The notes under the pieces: generated by a model
The model's database searches: none
What the model was told of the DNA's origin: nothing
What the model saw: the letters and a program-made list of their open reading frames with translations, nothing else
Position numbers and translations under genes: made by a program
Shown here: positions 27,241-36,929 of the stretch, in pieces
Layout: the number at the start of each line of letters is the position of its first letter
Numbering within the stretch: position 1 is the first letter of the stretch
DNA from: Ornithinibacillus scapharcae TW25
GTDB taxonomy: Bacteria > Bacillota > Bacilli > Bacillales > Amphibacillaceae
Direction of reading: 5' to 3'
DNA: 64,000 nucleotides
NCBI RefSeq assembly: GCF_000190475.1
Contig: NZ_AEWH01000050.1
Coordinates: forward strand, 62,001 to 126,000

Positions 27241-27633
27241 ATGACAGAATTTGGTCCTATGGATACAATGGATACAGGTTTTGACTTTTTTTCTTTATTT
27301 CCGGTCTTTTTTATTATTATTTTTGTTATTGTAATTGGAACGTTCATCGTGAATGCTGCAAAGGGAGTATCACAATGGAAGAAAAATGAGGATTCTCCAC
27401 AACTATCTGTTTATGCAACAGTTAAAGGCAAGCGGACGCATGTCCGCGGTACACATCATGGGGATGATCATCATAGCCATACAAGCACCACCTATTATGC
27501 GACATTTGAATTTGATAGTGGAGATCGAAAGGAATTTCACTTATCTGCTTCAGATTATGCACAATTAGCTGATGAAGATCAGGGGACACTAACCTTTAAA
27601 GGGAGCAGGTTTTTAGGCTTTGAGAGATATTAA
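27241..27633 (+). CDS. DUF2500 family membrane protein
   Basis: A 130-residue protein with a single N-terminal membrane helix (about 17-40, FFSLFPVFFIIIFVIVIG) and a soluble beta-rich domain. The domain includes LSVYATVKGKRTHVRG, a His-rich loop (HHGDDHHSHTSTTYYATFEF) and LTFKGSRFLGFER at the end. These match the DUF2500 pattern. AGGGGGG lies 6 nt before the ATG. Function is unknown, and the His cluster could bind metal, but nothing else indicates this. It is a single gene between pdxT and an amidohydrolase. Confidence 0.85.
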   Translation: MTEFGPMDTMDTGFDFFSLFPVFFIIIFVIVIGTFIVNAAKGVSQWKKNEDSPQLSVYATVKGKRTHVRGTHHGDDHHSHTSTTYYATFEFDSGDRKEFHLSASDYAQLADEDQGTLTFKGSRFLGFERY

Positions 27634-27692
27634 TTGGGCCTTAGCTGTTATCCAGATAAGGATATATTTTTTGATGAAGGAGTACGGAAACG

Positions 27693-29288
27693 ATGCAAAC
27701 ACCGGATATTATTGTCACGGGAAATAACGTATTTACTGGCACCACAACACTTCCTATTGCAGCTGCTATATTAATACATAATAATACAATCCTAGATGTT
27801 GTCGAAAAGGATTCGATTAGTGAATTTACTTCAAAAGAAACCAAAATCTATGACTTTGGAGATAAACTAATCATGCCTGGATTCCATGATTTCCATATTC
27901 ATCTTCTTTTAGGAAGTATGTTGGAAAATAGTGTCCAGTTACAGAATGTTCACTCTGCCAAGGAAGCAGCAAAGCTTGTCCAAGAGTATCAGGCAAAACA
28001 TACCGATTCACCACTCATCATAGGTAGTGGTTGGGATGATAATAGCTGGACAAATAAAGAGCCTGTCCATCGAAAGTATCTTGATGAAGTGGTTTCTGAC
28101 GTCCCTGTTATTCTCTATCAAGCTGAATTTCATAGTGCATGGGTCAATACCGCTATGCTTGAGTTGGCTGGGATAACTCGTGACACTGAAAATCCTGAAT
28201 TTGGTGAGGTTGTGAAGGATGAAAATGGGGAACCAACAGGCTTATTACTAGAACATGCTGTTGGACTAGTTACAAAGGTAATGCCAATGGATTTGGAGCA
28301 TAAAGAACAACTGCTAGAGCAATTTTTAAAAGAAGCTGCTCGTTATGGTGTTACTTCTGTTCATGACTTACTTCGCTTACCAGAGATGAGCACAGAGGAA
28401 GCAGAAATCTACGCAGACTTCGAGAATAAAAATAAACTGACAGCCCGAGTTCACTTTGTCGCACCACTAAATGGCGACTTAAATGAAGCAAGAAGGCTTC
28501 GCGATCATTATCATTCGAATATGGTTCAGTTTACTGGTTTTAAACAATTCATTGATGGTGTTTTGACAAGTTATACCGCTTATTTACAAGAGCCATATTC
28601 CAATAAACCAGGCCTAATAGGGAGTACGGTTTATCCGGAAGAATTAATTAGAAAGTGGACGGTTGAAGCTGATAAAGAGAACTTCCGTGTGCGTTTTCAT
28701 TGTATTGGGGATAAAGCAGTAAAACTCGCACTAGATACGTTTGAAGAAGCACAGCAACAAAACGGCAAAAGGGATTCTCGTCATGCTATAGAGCATATCG
28801 AAATGATTCGCGAAGAAGATATTCCTCGTTTTCATGAATTAGGTGTACTTGCATCTATTCAGCCTGAACATATTAATGGATCGTCATACGAGGTATTCAC
28901 AGAGCTGATTGGCGAGGAACGAATGCAATTATATATGTTACAAAAGACACTTAAAGATGCTGGCGCTACCTTAGTTTATGGTAGTGATTATCCTGTTGTA
29001 GGGTTGAATCCTTTAACTGCGATATACCGTGCTGTTACTCGTTTAGATGATGATGGTGTAGTATGGAGTAAGGATGAAAAAATCACTCTATCTGAAGCAC
29101 TAAAAGCATATACTTATGCACCAGCTTATGGTGCATTTCGTGAAAACGAATTGGGTACATTAGAAGCTGGTAAACTTGCAGACTTAATTGTTCTTGATCG
29201 CGATTTATTTTCTGTTTCGATAGAGAAAATCAAGACAGCAAGTGTCCTATTTACCATGGTAGACGGTAAAGTCATATTTGAAAGATAG
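27693..29288 (+). CDS. Amidohydrolase family 3 protein (YtcJ-like)
   Basis: A 531-residue metal-dependent hydrolase of the D-aminoacylase / YtcJ branch of the amidohydrolase superfamily. Metal ligands are visible as HxH in FHDFHIHLLLG (about 64-71), His in RFHCIGDKAV, His in HAIEHIEMI and Asp in YGSDYPVVG. The N- and C-terminal strands form the usual small beta-sandwich (VDGKVIFER at the end). There is no signal peptide. The GTG/ATG choice is clear: GAAGGAG lies 7 nt before the ATG. The substrate, some cyclic or N-acyl amide, cannot be judged. Confidence 0.9.
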   Translation: MQTPDIIVTGNNVFTGTTTLPIAAAILIHNNTILDVVEKDSISEFTSKETKIYDFGDKLIMPGFHDFHIHLLLGSMLENSVQLQNVHSAKEAAKLVQEYQAKHTDSPLIIGSGWDDNSWTNKEPVHRKYLDEVVSDVPVILYQAEFHSAWVNTAMLELAGITRDTENPEFGEVVKDENGEPTGLLLEHAVGLVTKVMPMDLEHKEQLLEQFLKEAARYGVTSVHDLLRLPEMSTEEAEIYADFENKNKLTARVHFVAPLNGDLNEARRLRDHYHSNMVQFTGFKQFIDGVLTSYTAYLQEPYSNKPGLIGSTVYPEELIRKWTVEADKENFRVRFHCIGDKAVKLALDTFEEAQQQNGKRDSRHAIEHIEMIREEDIPRFHELGVLASIQPEHINGSSYEVFTELIGEERMQLYMLQKTLKDAGATLVYGSDYPVVGLNPLTAIYRAVTRLDDDGVVWSKDEKITLSEALKAYTYAPAYGAFRENELGTLEAGKLADLIVLDRDLFSVSIEKIKTASVLFTMVDGKVIFER

Positions 29289-29292
29289 GGTA

Positions 29293-29324
29293 GAGTCGCT
29301 CACACGTATGAGCGACTCTTCTTT
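29293..29324 (+). terminator. Rho-independent terminator of the amidohydrolase gene
   Basis: AGAGTCGCTCA and TGAGCGACTCT pair exactly across a 5-nt loop and are followed by TCTTTC. Confidence 0.85.
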
Positions 29325-29329
29325 CGATA

Positions 29330-30064
29330 TTAAAAGATATTTTCCAAGACTACTTGAACAATAATGGCTAGCGTAACAATACGTAGAATCGGTTTCATAT
29401 ATCGCGGCTTTATTTTCTCTGCTAATCGAATACCAATCTGTGCTCCTATCACTGACCCACATAACAATGTTAGTGTAAGTCCCCAAAGTATTTTTCCAGA
29501 AGAGATATACATAGCAGCGGCACCGATACAGCTTGAAAAAGTAGCAAGTCTAACGTACCCAACCGCTTTTAAATAATCGACCTTTAAAAATGCAAACAAA
29601 TAGAACATTAACGTTCCCTGGCCCGGTCCAAATAATCCATCATATATTCCAATACCGTAAAGTCCAGGTATACTTATTTTTGTTGGTTTTAGTACATTTC
29701 CTCCTGTAAAATTACGCTTCCCGATCATGGAGGTTAATAGAGCAAATAATAAGAGAACAATCGCTATGATATAAAGACTTCTGGAAGATAATGCATTTGC
29801 AATGAATCCACCACTGACCCCACCTAGTACACTTATTGGAATGATCCAATAGCAATCCTTCCAAGTTATCTTTCTTTGGCGTAACAAATGATAAAAACTA
29901 GAAAATGAACTAACCGTATTTGATACCTTATTCGCACCAATTGCTGAATGGATAGGCATTCCCATTAACAGCATGGTCGGTAAACTAATTAAACCTCCCC
30001 CACCTGCTACAGTACCAAGTGTAGTTGAGATAATACCTGTTAAAAATATGATGAGATACTCCAT
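29330..30064 (-). CDS. TauE/SafE family anion exporter
   Basis: A 244-residue integral membrane protein with about seven to eight hydrophobic segments and the two repeated TauE motifs: STTLGTVAGGGGLISLPTML near the N-terminus and GLFGPGQGTLMFYLFAFL in the middle. Members move sulfite, sulfoacetate or related anions across the membrane; the actual substrate here is unknown. The ATG at 30064 is preferred because AGGAGG lies 8 nt upstream; a GTG nine bases earlier overlaps that site. It stands alone. Confidence 0.9.
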   Translation of the reverse strand: MEYLIIFLTGIISTTLGTVAGGGGLISLPTMLLMGMPIHSAIGANKVSNTVSSFSSFYHLLRQRKITWKDCYWIIPISVLGGVSGGFIANALSSRSLYIIAIVLLLFALLTSMIGKRNFTGGNVLKPTKISIPGLYGIGIYDGLFGPGQGTLMFYLFAFLKVDYLKAVGYVRLATFSSCIGAAAMYISSGKILWGLTLTLLCGSVIGAQIGIRLAEKIKPRYMKPILRIVTLAIIVQVVLENIF

Positions 30065-30190
30065 GCATACCACCTCCTACGCTTAGTATAGCTCTGTATT
30101 TAGATAAGTAAAAATACTAATATTTTATCCTTATTGATAATTATTACTTATATAGATAAACGAAGTTCATTTTCCCTTTTGCTTCAAAAT

Positions 30191-30229
30191 AATAAAGCGC
30201 CAGAAATAATTATATTTCAGACGCTTTTA
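30191..30229 (-). terminator. Terminator of the chemoreceptor gene
   Basis: AAAAGCG..TGAAATA and TATTTC..CGCTTT form an interrupted stem with a T-rich tail on the minus strand. Confidence 0.6.
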
Positions 30230-30236
30230 TGACTAT

Positions 30237-31718
30237 CTATTGTTTGTTAACAAGCTCTTTTAACTGCTTACTTAATTCACTTATTTCGGATACGGCTGTG
30301 TTAATGGAAGTAATTAAACTATGTTCCGTTTCCAAAGTTGACACGATTTCCTGTGTGGAGGATGCATTTTCCTCTGATATATTCGCGACATTCTCCAGTT
30401 GCTCTTGAATGCTGTTAAAGTTACCTGTAGCAGCTTTAATTTCATTCATCCCCCTGGATAGCTCAGAGTTTGTCCGTTTAAAGGTATTCATTAATTCTGT
30501 GAAGAAGTTCGAAACCTCATCTAATAGCTTCATTCCTTCTGCAGCAGCATGTTCCCCTTCTGTCGCTTTCTCTTGAGCCTCTTGTGACTTCTCAAATAGA
30601 CTACTTGTTACTTCTGTAATGTTAACCGTTATATTCGCACTTTGTTCCGCTAATTTACGAACTTCATCTGCTACGACAGCAAAGCCTTTACCGTGCTCAC
30701 CAGCCCGTGCTGATTCAATAGCAGCATTTAAAGCAAGTAGATTTGTTTGCTCGGCAATATCTTTAATCCCTTGAAGTAACTCGTTCACCTTACCTAGACT
30801 CTCTTGTAACTCTGCCACAGTTACGGTAGTCGTGCCAATCGTGTCGTTCACCGTTCGAATATGTGTATTTGCTTGTTGAATTTTTTCCCAACCAACTTGT
30901 ACTTCTCCATTCATTAGGTCTGACTTTTCAACAATACCTTGCGAGATTTGAATCGTTTGATTTGTTTTTTCCAGTGAGGATCCCATTGATTCATTCACAA
31001 TGCTAACACTTTCTGCTTCATCTTGAATTGCAGCAGCCATTTGTTGTACGGAATCAATAACCGCCTCACTAGATGCATAGATGGTTGAAATGTCCTTATT
31101 GAATTGACCAATTGTTTGATCAAGTGTATTCGCACTCTTTTCAATAGTACTGAACGTACTATTCAGTTGTTCCAGTAACTGATTTGCCTCTAGTTCCTTT
31201 CTAGTAGATTCGTCTACTAAGTTTCTCCCCCATTTGGTTAATAGATATAAAGCTACTAAGATACCATTAACGATGGCTATAACGGTGATAAAGCCTTTTA
31301 AATTACCATCTACTCCTAATAAATCTGCCGGACTTATAATATATAAAGCAATAATGCTAATATTAACCACTCCGCCAAACAGGAGAATTAATTCCTTTCT
31401 AAAGTACATTGCAATCATACCGATTGTTAAAAAGATTAGATAGTGCTTATTCAGTGCATACCCGTCCGATAGCAATAGCGCTACCACGACTAGGTTAGGA
31501 AGTAATCCAAAAATAAACCCTTTCACATAGGTCGGTATCGGTAAAAAGTAATTGATAATAGTAAGTATAATAACACCCAATCCCGCGATAATAATTCCGA
31601 CACTATCTCCAACACCCTCTGCGATAACGACTGGTATAACTAATAGAAGAGCAATAGCAATTAAAATAAATAGATTAACTTTATGAACCCTTTTCGTATT
31701 ATATGTATCTTGTTGCAC
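30237..31718 (-). CDS. Methyl-accepting chemotaxis protein with six membrane helices
   Basis: A 493-residue chemoreceptor of the less common type without a large periplasmic ligand domain. About six closely spaced membrane helices occupy residues 14-165. There is no clear HAMP domain before the long coiled coil. The conserved signalling tip is intact ([20 protein letters not shown] and [16 protein letters not shown]). Methylation-type Gln/Glu pairs are present in the helices on either side. It should cluster with CheA/CheW and sense something in or near the membrane, such as a lipophilic compound or energy state. No chemotaxis genes are adjacent. Confidence 0.93.
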   Translation of the reverse strand: MQQDTYNTKRVHKVNLFILIAIALLLVIPVVIAEGVGDSVGIIIAGLGVIILTIINYFLPIPTYVKGFIFGLLPNLVVVALLLSDGYALNKHYLIFLTIGMIAMYFRKELILLFGGVVNISIIALYIISPADLLGVDGNLKGFITVIAIVNGILVALYLLTKWGRNLVDESTRKELEANQLLEQLNSTFSTIEKSANTLDQTIGQFNKDISTIYASSEAVIDSVQQMAAAIQDEAESVSIVNESMGSSLEKTNQTIQISQGIVEKSDLMNGEVQVGWEKIQQANTHIRTVNDTIGTTTVTVAELQESLGKVNELLQGIKDIAEQTNLLALNAAIESARAGEHGKGFAVVADEVRKLAEQSANITVNITEVTSSLFEKSQEAQEKATEGEHAAAEGMKLLDEVSNFFTELMNTFKRTNSELSRGMNEIKAATGNFNSIQEQLENVANISEENASSTQEIVSTLETEHSLITSINTAVSEISELSKQLKELVNKQ

Positions 31719-31898
31719 AGACGAGTTCCCCCTCTTTTTAATAGATATAGGTATATCATACTATATCGGTAATTATTTCCATAGGGTTAAATTTTTAAAT
31801 TTATAATCAAGTGTCGTTATTAATTGCTTTCTGTATTCTGTCATTAGTATAATTTACCTATAACTTATATAGTAGACAGATATTCAGGAGGGGTTTAT

Positions 31899-32930
31899 AT
31901 GAGAATTGGAATTATGGGAGCAGGTTCTTTAGGAACTATTATAGGGGCACTTATCTCCAAAGGTTCTGATGAAGTAGAGTTAATAGATGTTTACCAGGAA
32001 CATGTCAACACATTGAATGAGGTTGGAGCAACCATAACTGGGACAATGAATGAAACAATTCGCGTAAAAGCGATTACACCGAAGGAAATGTCAGGAACAT
32101 ATGACTTAGTCTTACTACTTACGAAACAGGTTTTCAACCAGGATGTTGTAACCAATCTAAAAGGTTATTTACATAACGACAGTGTCGTATTATCGCTACA
32201 AAATGGTGTTCCCGAAGAGGATCTAGTATCCATACTTGGGGAAAAACATGTGATTGGCGGATCGGTTGAATTCGGTGCTACGTTTATCGAACCTGGTGTT
32301 TCTGAACTAACAACAGCGACAGAAGCGTTCAAAGGTAATGCATTCCAAATAGGTGAATTAGACGGTTCGATTTCAGAAAGAATCCAAGAGATTAAAAAGA
32401 TATTGGATTTAGTCGGCGGGACTCATGTAACCGATAATCTTGTTGGGACGAAGTGGGCAAAACTACTTGTGAATGTTGCATTAAGTGGAATGTCAGCAGC
32501 ACTAGGCTGTACTTTTGGGGAAGTCATCAAAGACGAGGCTGCCGTTTACAGTGCTGTGCGCCTTGCAGACGAAACGATCCGTGTTGCAGAAGCAGCTGGT
32601 GTTACACTAGCGCCACTATCTGGATTTGATTTAGGTATCTTCAAGCTTGTTGAAGATGAAAGTAACTTACCTATGGCAATTGGTTTTGCTAGAAAAGCTT
32701 TCGAACCTCAGGCACTATTAAGAGCTAGTATGCTTCAAGACCTCGAAAAACAAAGAAAGACGGAAATTGATTACATCAATGGTTTCGTAGTAACGAAAGG
32801 TAAAGATCTTGGTGTGGCAACACCTTATAACGATTTAGTCGTGCGACTAGTTCAAAAAGCAGAGGAAGAAAAAGCCGTAACATCATTTGAAGTAAATATT
32901 CCATTCTTCAAAGAGCTTATGCAAGGATAA
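31899..32930 (+). CDS. Ketopantoate reductase (ApbA/PanE) family protein
   Basis: A 343-residue NADPH-dependent reductase. The N-terminal Rossmann motif is GIMGAGSLGTIIG (residues 4-16), with LLTKQVFNQDVV and LSLQNGVPEEDL. The C-terminal helical domain contains the expected Lys-Asn pattern in GTKWAKLLVNVALSGMSAALG and a late RKTEIDYINGFVV. AGGAGG precedes the ATG. The family includes pantothenate-pathway PanE and many paralogues on other 2-oxoacids. At 343 residues it is longer than typical PanE (about 300), and pan genes are not nearby, so I leave the symbol blank. Confidence 0.88.
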   Translation: MRIGIMGAGSLGTIIGALISKGSDEVELIDVYQEHVNTLNEVGATITGTMNETIRVKAITPKEMSGTYDLVLLLTKQVFNQDVVTNLKGYLHNDSVVLSLQNGVPEEDLVSILGEKHVIGGSVEFGATFIEPGVSELTTATEAFKGNAFQIGELDGSISERIQEIKKILDLVGGTHVTDNLVGTKWAKLLVNVALSGMSAALGCTFGEVIKDEAAVYSAVRLADETIRVAEAAGVTLAPLSGFDLGIFKLVEDESNLPMAIGFARKAFEPQALLRASMLQDLEKQRKTEIDYINGFVVTKGKDLGVATPYNDLVVRLVQKAEEEKAVTSFEVNIPFFKELMQG

Positions 32931-32934
32931 CTTA

Positions 32935-32979
32935 TAAAGGGAACGATATGTATATTAGTACATATCGCTCCCCTTTTTT
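32935..32979. terminator. Terminator between convergent genes
   Basis: AAAGGGAACGATATGTA and TACATATCGCTCCCCTTTTTT form a long stem with a T-run on the plus strand; the katE stop codon overlaps its end. Confidence 0.85.
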
Positions 32980-35011
32980 ATCTATTCCAATGACGATGCA
33001 TAGCAACTGCCTTTATAAAACGTTCCGCAAAGTCAGTAGCAGATCCATTTGTAATGACACCGGGTTTATTCGTATAGTTATTTACATCCAGCCACTTCTC
33101 CCCTTCTCCAATCGCTCCAATTGTCTTTTTATGACGAAAAGCTTCATCAAGGAAATACGCAGCCTTTTCGTTAAATGCCTTGTCTGTACTGCTCCCCCGC
33201 ACCATAAAGACGGCATCATAAAGTACGGACTGTGCTGTATAAACATTTTGAGTCGCTTCTAAGGTCACACCGTTGGTTCCTTTGACCATTCCAAGGTCTT
33301 CACTAATGATTTCTGGTACTAACCCTGCTGTTATCCAAGCCCCTAACACCGTTTTTACATATGGACCATCAAAACCATCCGATAGGATAACAGCCACTTT
33401 CCTAGTTTTAGCAGACATTGGTGTATTTAATTGACTTAATGCAGGGGAAGCCTTAGTTACCGTTGAACCTCCTTGTGCTGGTGGTTCTACTCCAATATTT
33501 CTGGCAATAATCTGAGCTAACTCTAGATTAACATTCGCAAACAACTCAACATTCTGCTTTCGAACCGATTTGCTTTTTACCTTTCCTAATTCAAAGCTAA
33601 ATGCATCAATGATATGCTGTTTTTCAGGAGCACTCATACTATTCCAGAACATCGTTGCCTGAGAGAAGAAGTCGGTAAAGCTTTTACTTCTGGCTCTTAT
33701 TTTCTTACCTTCTACTTTTTCTTCATAGTGCTTATATCCGCCTTCTTCTGGTGATGCAGGTGCTGGCGTATTATTCGCTAAAGAATTGCGGTGGTAATTC
33801 ACCCTTCCAACATTTATCGTTTGGCGATGATACCCATCACGCTGATTATTATGAAATGGACATATTGGACGATTAATAGGGATCTCATGAAAATTCGGTC
33901 CACCGAGTCGGATTAATTGTGTATCCACATAAGAAAATAAGCGTGCTTGTAATAAAGGATCATTGGTAAAATCAATTCCAGGTACAACATTCGCCGGATG
34001 AAAGGCGACTTGTTCCGTTTCAGCAAAAAAGTTATCAACATTTTTGGTAAGCTTCATTTTCCCGATGATTTTTACAGGGACCTCTTCTTCAGGAATCAGC
34101 TTCGTTGCATCTAACAAATCAAAATCAAATTTGAATTCATCTTCCTGTGGAACGATTTGCACACCAAGCTCGTATTCCGGGTAATCTCCTCTTTCAATCG
34201 CATCCCATAAGTCATTCCGGTGGTAATCTGGGTCAATTCCCATTAGCTTTTGCGCTTCATCCCAAATAAGAGAATGTGTTCCTAGTACTGGTTTCCAATG
34301 GAATTTCACAAAAAACGCCTCGCCATTCTTGTTCACGAATCGAAATGTATTAACACCGAATCCTTCCATCATACGAAAACTCCTTGGAATAGCCCTGTCA
34401 GACATAATCCACATGACCATATGTGCGTTTTCCGGATTATTCGCTACAAAATCCCAAAAATTATCATGTGCGGTGGATGCTTGAGGAATATCGTTATGAG
34501 GTTCTGGTTTAAAGGAGTGGACAACATCTGGAAACTTAATCCCGTCCTGAATAAAGAATACTGGTATATTATTAGCTACTAGGTCATAATTTCCTTCATC
34601 TGTATAAAACTTAGTTGCAAAACCACGCGCATCCCTAGCCGTATCCGCTGAACCTCTAGCTCCGTTTACTGTTGAAAATCTAACAAATGTCGGTGTCTTC
34701 TTAGAAGTGTCCGTAAATATTTTTGCCTTTGTATATTTCTCCATGCTTTCATATAATTCAAACTCACCATGTGCAGCAAATCCCCTGGCATGTACGACTC
34801 TCTCAGGAATCCTTTCATGGTCAAAATGCGTCATCTTTTCCCTAAAATGAAAATCCTCCATAATAGTCGGTCCACGGACTCCTGCAGTTAACGAAAGTTC
34901 ATCCTCAGATACTTTGAGCCCTTGGTTCGTTGTCATGTACTTGCCCTTGTCTACTACTCGAAAAACATCTAGCTGCTCATCCTTTTCATTGGAGTTTCTT
35001 TTATCCGCCAT
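32978..35011 (-). CDS. katE: Large-subunit (clade 2) catalase with C-terminal DJ-1/PfpI-like domain
   Basis: A 677-residue catalase of the HPII type. The active-site His74 is in [12 protein letters not shown], the distal Asn is in [14 protein letters not shown], and the proximal Tyr haem ligand is in [15 protein letters not shown]. After the catalase core a flavodoxin-like domain (about 530-677, [19 protein letters not shown]) resembles class I glutamine amidotransferases and DJ-1 but lacks an obvious catalytic Cys. It degrades hydrogen peroxide. The start at 35011 follows GGGGAGG by 8 nt; the upstream 23 codons of the open frame have no signal. Such catalases are often under general stress control, but I could not identify a sigma-B promoter or a PerR box. 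Confidence 0.95.
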   Translation of the reverse strand: MADKRNSNEKDEQLDVFRVVDKGKYMTTNQGLKVSEDELSLTAGVRGPTIMEDFHFREKMTHFDHERIPERVVHARGFAAHGEFELYESMEKYTKAKIFTDTSKKTPTFVRFSTVNGARGSADTARDARGFATKFYTDEGNYDLVANNIPVFFIQDGIKFPDVVHSFKPEPHNDIPQASTAHDNFWDFVANNPENAHMVMWIMSDRAIPRSFRMMEGFGVNTFRFVNKNGEAFFVKFHWKPVLGTHSLIWDEAQKLMGIDPDYHRNDLWDAIERGDYPEYELGVQIVPQEDEFKFDFDLLDATKLIPEEEVPVKIIGKMKLTKNVDNFFAETEQVAFHPANVVPGIDFTNDPLLQARLFSYVDTQLIRLGGPNFHEIPINRPICPFHNNQRDGYHRQTINVGRVNYHRNSLANNTPAPASPEEGGYKHYEEKVEGKKIRARSKSFTDFFSQATMFWNSMSAPEKQHIIDAFSFELGKVKSKSVRKQNVELFANVNLELAQIIARNIGVEPPAQGGSTVTKASPALSQLNTPMSAKTRKVAVILSDGFDGPYVKTVLGAWITAGLVPEIISEDLGMVKGTNGVTLEATQNVYTAQSVLYDAVFMVRGSSTDKAFNEKAAYFLDEAFRHKKTIGAIGEGEKWLDVNNYTNKPGVITNGSATDFAERFIKAVAMHRHWNR

Positions 35012-35112
35012 TCTCCATACCTCCCCATTCATTGATATGATGAAATTACAAAAGATATCCATATGAATTGAACGGTACAAGTTAGAGAAATAATAACTAA
35101 AAAAGGAGTTGA

Positions 35113-35310
35113 ATGTTGATGGGTGCTATTGAGCGCAGTGGTTACCGGTTTGAACCAGAATTTAGCGTGATCGAACAAAACGGTGCGATTCATGTATATC
35201 ATAAAGGTGAATTTGTTGAGGAAATTAAGTTTAACTTCACAGGGAAATATCCTTTAGTTGATAAAATTGAGGAGCTGGTAGACGAATATTGTCAAGAACG
35301 AGGGTTGTAA
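35113..35310 (+). CDS. Small DUF5370 (YbxH-like) protein
   Basis: A 65-residue protein (63 from the second Met). The sequence GAIERSGYRFEPEFSVIEQNGAIHVYHKGEFVEEI is, as I recall, typical of the Bacillus YbxH family (DUF5370). It looks like one small alpha/beta domain with no membrane helix. AAAAGGAG lies in front of two possible starts, the ATG at 35113 and the ATG at 35119. Function is unknown. The gene is alone, next to katE on the opposite strand. Confidence 0.75.
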   Translation: MLMGAIERSGYRFEPEFSVIEQNGAIHVYHKGEFVEEIKFNFTGKYPLVDKIEELVDEYCQERGL

Positions 35311-35386
35311 GGGGGCTTTTCGTGTTATGTAACACTTTCGCTCACTAGCCTATTATTGTGGAGGGAGCAGTAACCAGCTAAGTGTC

Positions 35387-35512
35387 CAGCGAATCAGGAG
35401 CAAGTTTCAGCGGTTTCATTAGGTACTTCGGCGAGACCAGCCAAGTGTACGGCGATTTTCCTCACATTTTCGGCGATAACAGTGAAAATATCGGCGATTT
35501 GCTAGAATCAGA
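35387..35512. repeat. 21-nt periodic CGGCGA repeat array
   Basis: The hexamer occurs at exact 21-nt steps: CAGCGA at 35387, CAGCGG at 35408, then CGGCGA at 35429, 35450, 35471 and 35492. The 15 nt between hexamers vary (for example GACCAGCCAAGTGTA, TTTTCCTCACATTTT). There is no open reading frame with a start signal across it and no pairing that would form a hairpin. The array fills most of the gap between the DUF5370 gene and the terminator of the DUF2187 gene. Confidence 0.75.
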
Positions 35513-35530
35513 TTCCGGATTCAAAAATAG

Positions 35531-35560
35531 ATAAAAAGCCCACCTCACTGGTGGGCTTAT
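35531..35560 (-). terminator. Rho-independent terminator of the DUF2187 gene
   Basis: AAGCCCACC and GGTGGGCTT pair exactly, with a TTTTTAT tail on the minus strand. Confidence 0.9.
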
Positions 35561-35742
35561 GATACGATTTTATAGTTTTTATGGTTTATTACGGTTTTAA
35601 TAGGCTCGTCCCGCACTTTATTATGTCCAATCTCTACAATAACCGAGTTTTCACGAACGATGAGAACCTCTCCTTTTTTCCCTTTATGTTCTCCATTCAT
35701 AATCTCGATTTTGTCACCTACATTTGCTTTGTTTTCTGCCAT
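35557..35742 (-). CDS. DUF2187 (YkvS-like) small KOW-type protein
   Basis: A 61-residue protein: VGDKIEIMNGEHKGKKGEVLIVRENSVIVEIG followed by TVINHKNYKIV. The first part reads as a KOW-like small beta-barrel and the ending VxNHKNYKI is the mark of DUF2187 (B. subtilis YkvS). KOW-like barrels often touch RNA or ribosomal proteins, but no function is known for this family. AAGGAG precedes the ATG and a strong terminator follows the stop, so it is its own transcription unit. Confidence 0.85.
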   Translation of the reverse strand: MAENKANVGDKIEIMNGEHKGKKGEVLIVRENSVIVEIGHNKVRDEPIKTVINHKNYKIVS

Positions 35743-35813
35743 GTCAAATACTCCTTTATATTGCTGTTTACACTGTTACTAGTATGACACATCATCGTGC
35801 ATCAGATTCATCA

Positions 35814-36875
35814 TTAAAATAAATACATTCCAACTAACCCGCATAAGACACCTACGATGACAACTGCTCCCGCAACGAATAGTAAGACTTTTGTTGGAAA
35901 GGACTTACCAACCATAATCATGGATGGTAGACTGATTGCCGGTAACGTTACTAATAGTGCCGCCGCTGGTCCGCCTCCTAGCCCAAATGCCATAAACGTT
36001 TGAATGATTGGGATTTCGGCAGCAGTCGGGATAACAAATAACATTCCTGCCATAGCAAATAAAATGATGGCAATTAGTCCATTTGCCGCTTCTGAACTAA
36101 TTTCTGGAAATAACCAAGTTCGTGCTGCTCCTAATAAAAGAACAGATAAGATATAGGCCGGAACAATGTATAAAATCATGTTGCCCATCGACTTTATCCA
36201 CCTCGATAAGAACGAACCTGTTTCCTCTTCTTCTACTTCTTCCATCATCTTATCAATCTCTACAGCGTCTACTTTTGGTGCAAAGCGATTTGCTAAGTAA
36301 CTGATACCAAATACTATAATTATCCCAAATACTACCCGTAATAAGGTAAATTTCCATGACAGCACAAAAGTCATAAACACTAATGTGGCAGGGTTCAAAG
36401 TCGGATTACCCATCCAAAAGGCAAGACTTGCACCGATGGATGCTTTCCTTTTCCGTAGCCCAACTGCAACAGGTGCTGCACAACACGTACACATCATTCC
36501 AGGTAGAGACGCCACTCCCCCAACTGCAGTGCTACTGAAGTTTGTTTTACCAAGAACTTTTATTAGCCAATTAGTAGGTAATAATACCTGTATCAACGAG
36601 CCAAGTATAATCCCTAGAACAGCCGCCTTCCATACCGATTTAAAATAAGCTGCTGCATATTCTAAACCGCTTTGCCAGGAAACTTCATCCGTCATACCGC
36701 TAAAAATTGATTCTCCAATAGAATGAGTGGTTGCCGCCAAATCGGCTTTATGATAATAGGGAACCCATTTTACATACATCAATCCTAAAACAGCTATAAG
36801 TAAAAATACGAGTACAAATAACATTGTTTTCTTTCGACCCATTCTAGTTGAATGCGTGTTTTCTGCCTGAGTCAT
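35814..36875 (-). CDS. UPF0718 family permease
   Basis: A 353-residue membrane protein with about eight helices. It contains two similar halves: LPGMMCTCCAAPVAVGLRKR with an adjacent WMGNPTLNPATLV, and FVIPTAAEIPIIQTFMAFG later. The Cys triplet CTCC followed by AAPVA is the family hallmark. These proteins are annotated as permeases related to arsenite or other metal exporters, but transport has seldom been shown. The start at 36875 has GGAGG 8 nt upstream. It lies 54 nt behind a CadD-like gene, suggesting a joint role in handling a metal or metalloid. Confidence 0.88.
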   Translation of the reverse strand: MTQAENTHSTRMGRKKTMLFVLVFLLIAVLGLMYVKWVPYYHKADLAATTHSIGESIFSGMTDEVSWQSGLEYAAAYFKSVWKAAVLGIILGSLIQVLLPTNWLIKVLGKTNFSSTAVGGVASLPGMMCTCCAAPVAVGLRKRKASIGASLAFWMGNPTLNPATLVFMTFVLSWKFTLLRVVFGIIIVFGISYLANRFAPKVDAVEIDKMMEEVEEEETGSFLSRWIKSMGNMILYIVPAYILSVLLLGAARTWLFPEISSEAANGLIAIILFAMAGMLFVIPTAAEIPIIQTFMAFGLGGGPAAALLVTLPAISLPSMIMVGKSFPTKVLLFVAGAVVIVGVLCGLVGMYLF

Positions 36876-36929
36876 TTTCCTTACCTCCAAATGCACTAGC
36901 ATCACGAAGATATAATTTTACCACATTAA

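Noticed and set aside
35012-35112. PerR box or sigma-B promoter before katE
   Set aside because: No TTATAATNATTATAA-like palindrome and no correctly spaced GTTTAA / GGGTAT pair could be found.
35387-35512. CRISPR array
   Set aside because: Only six bases repeat, the period is 21 nt, and there are no cas genes; it does not have repeat-spacer structure.
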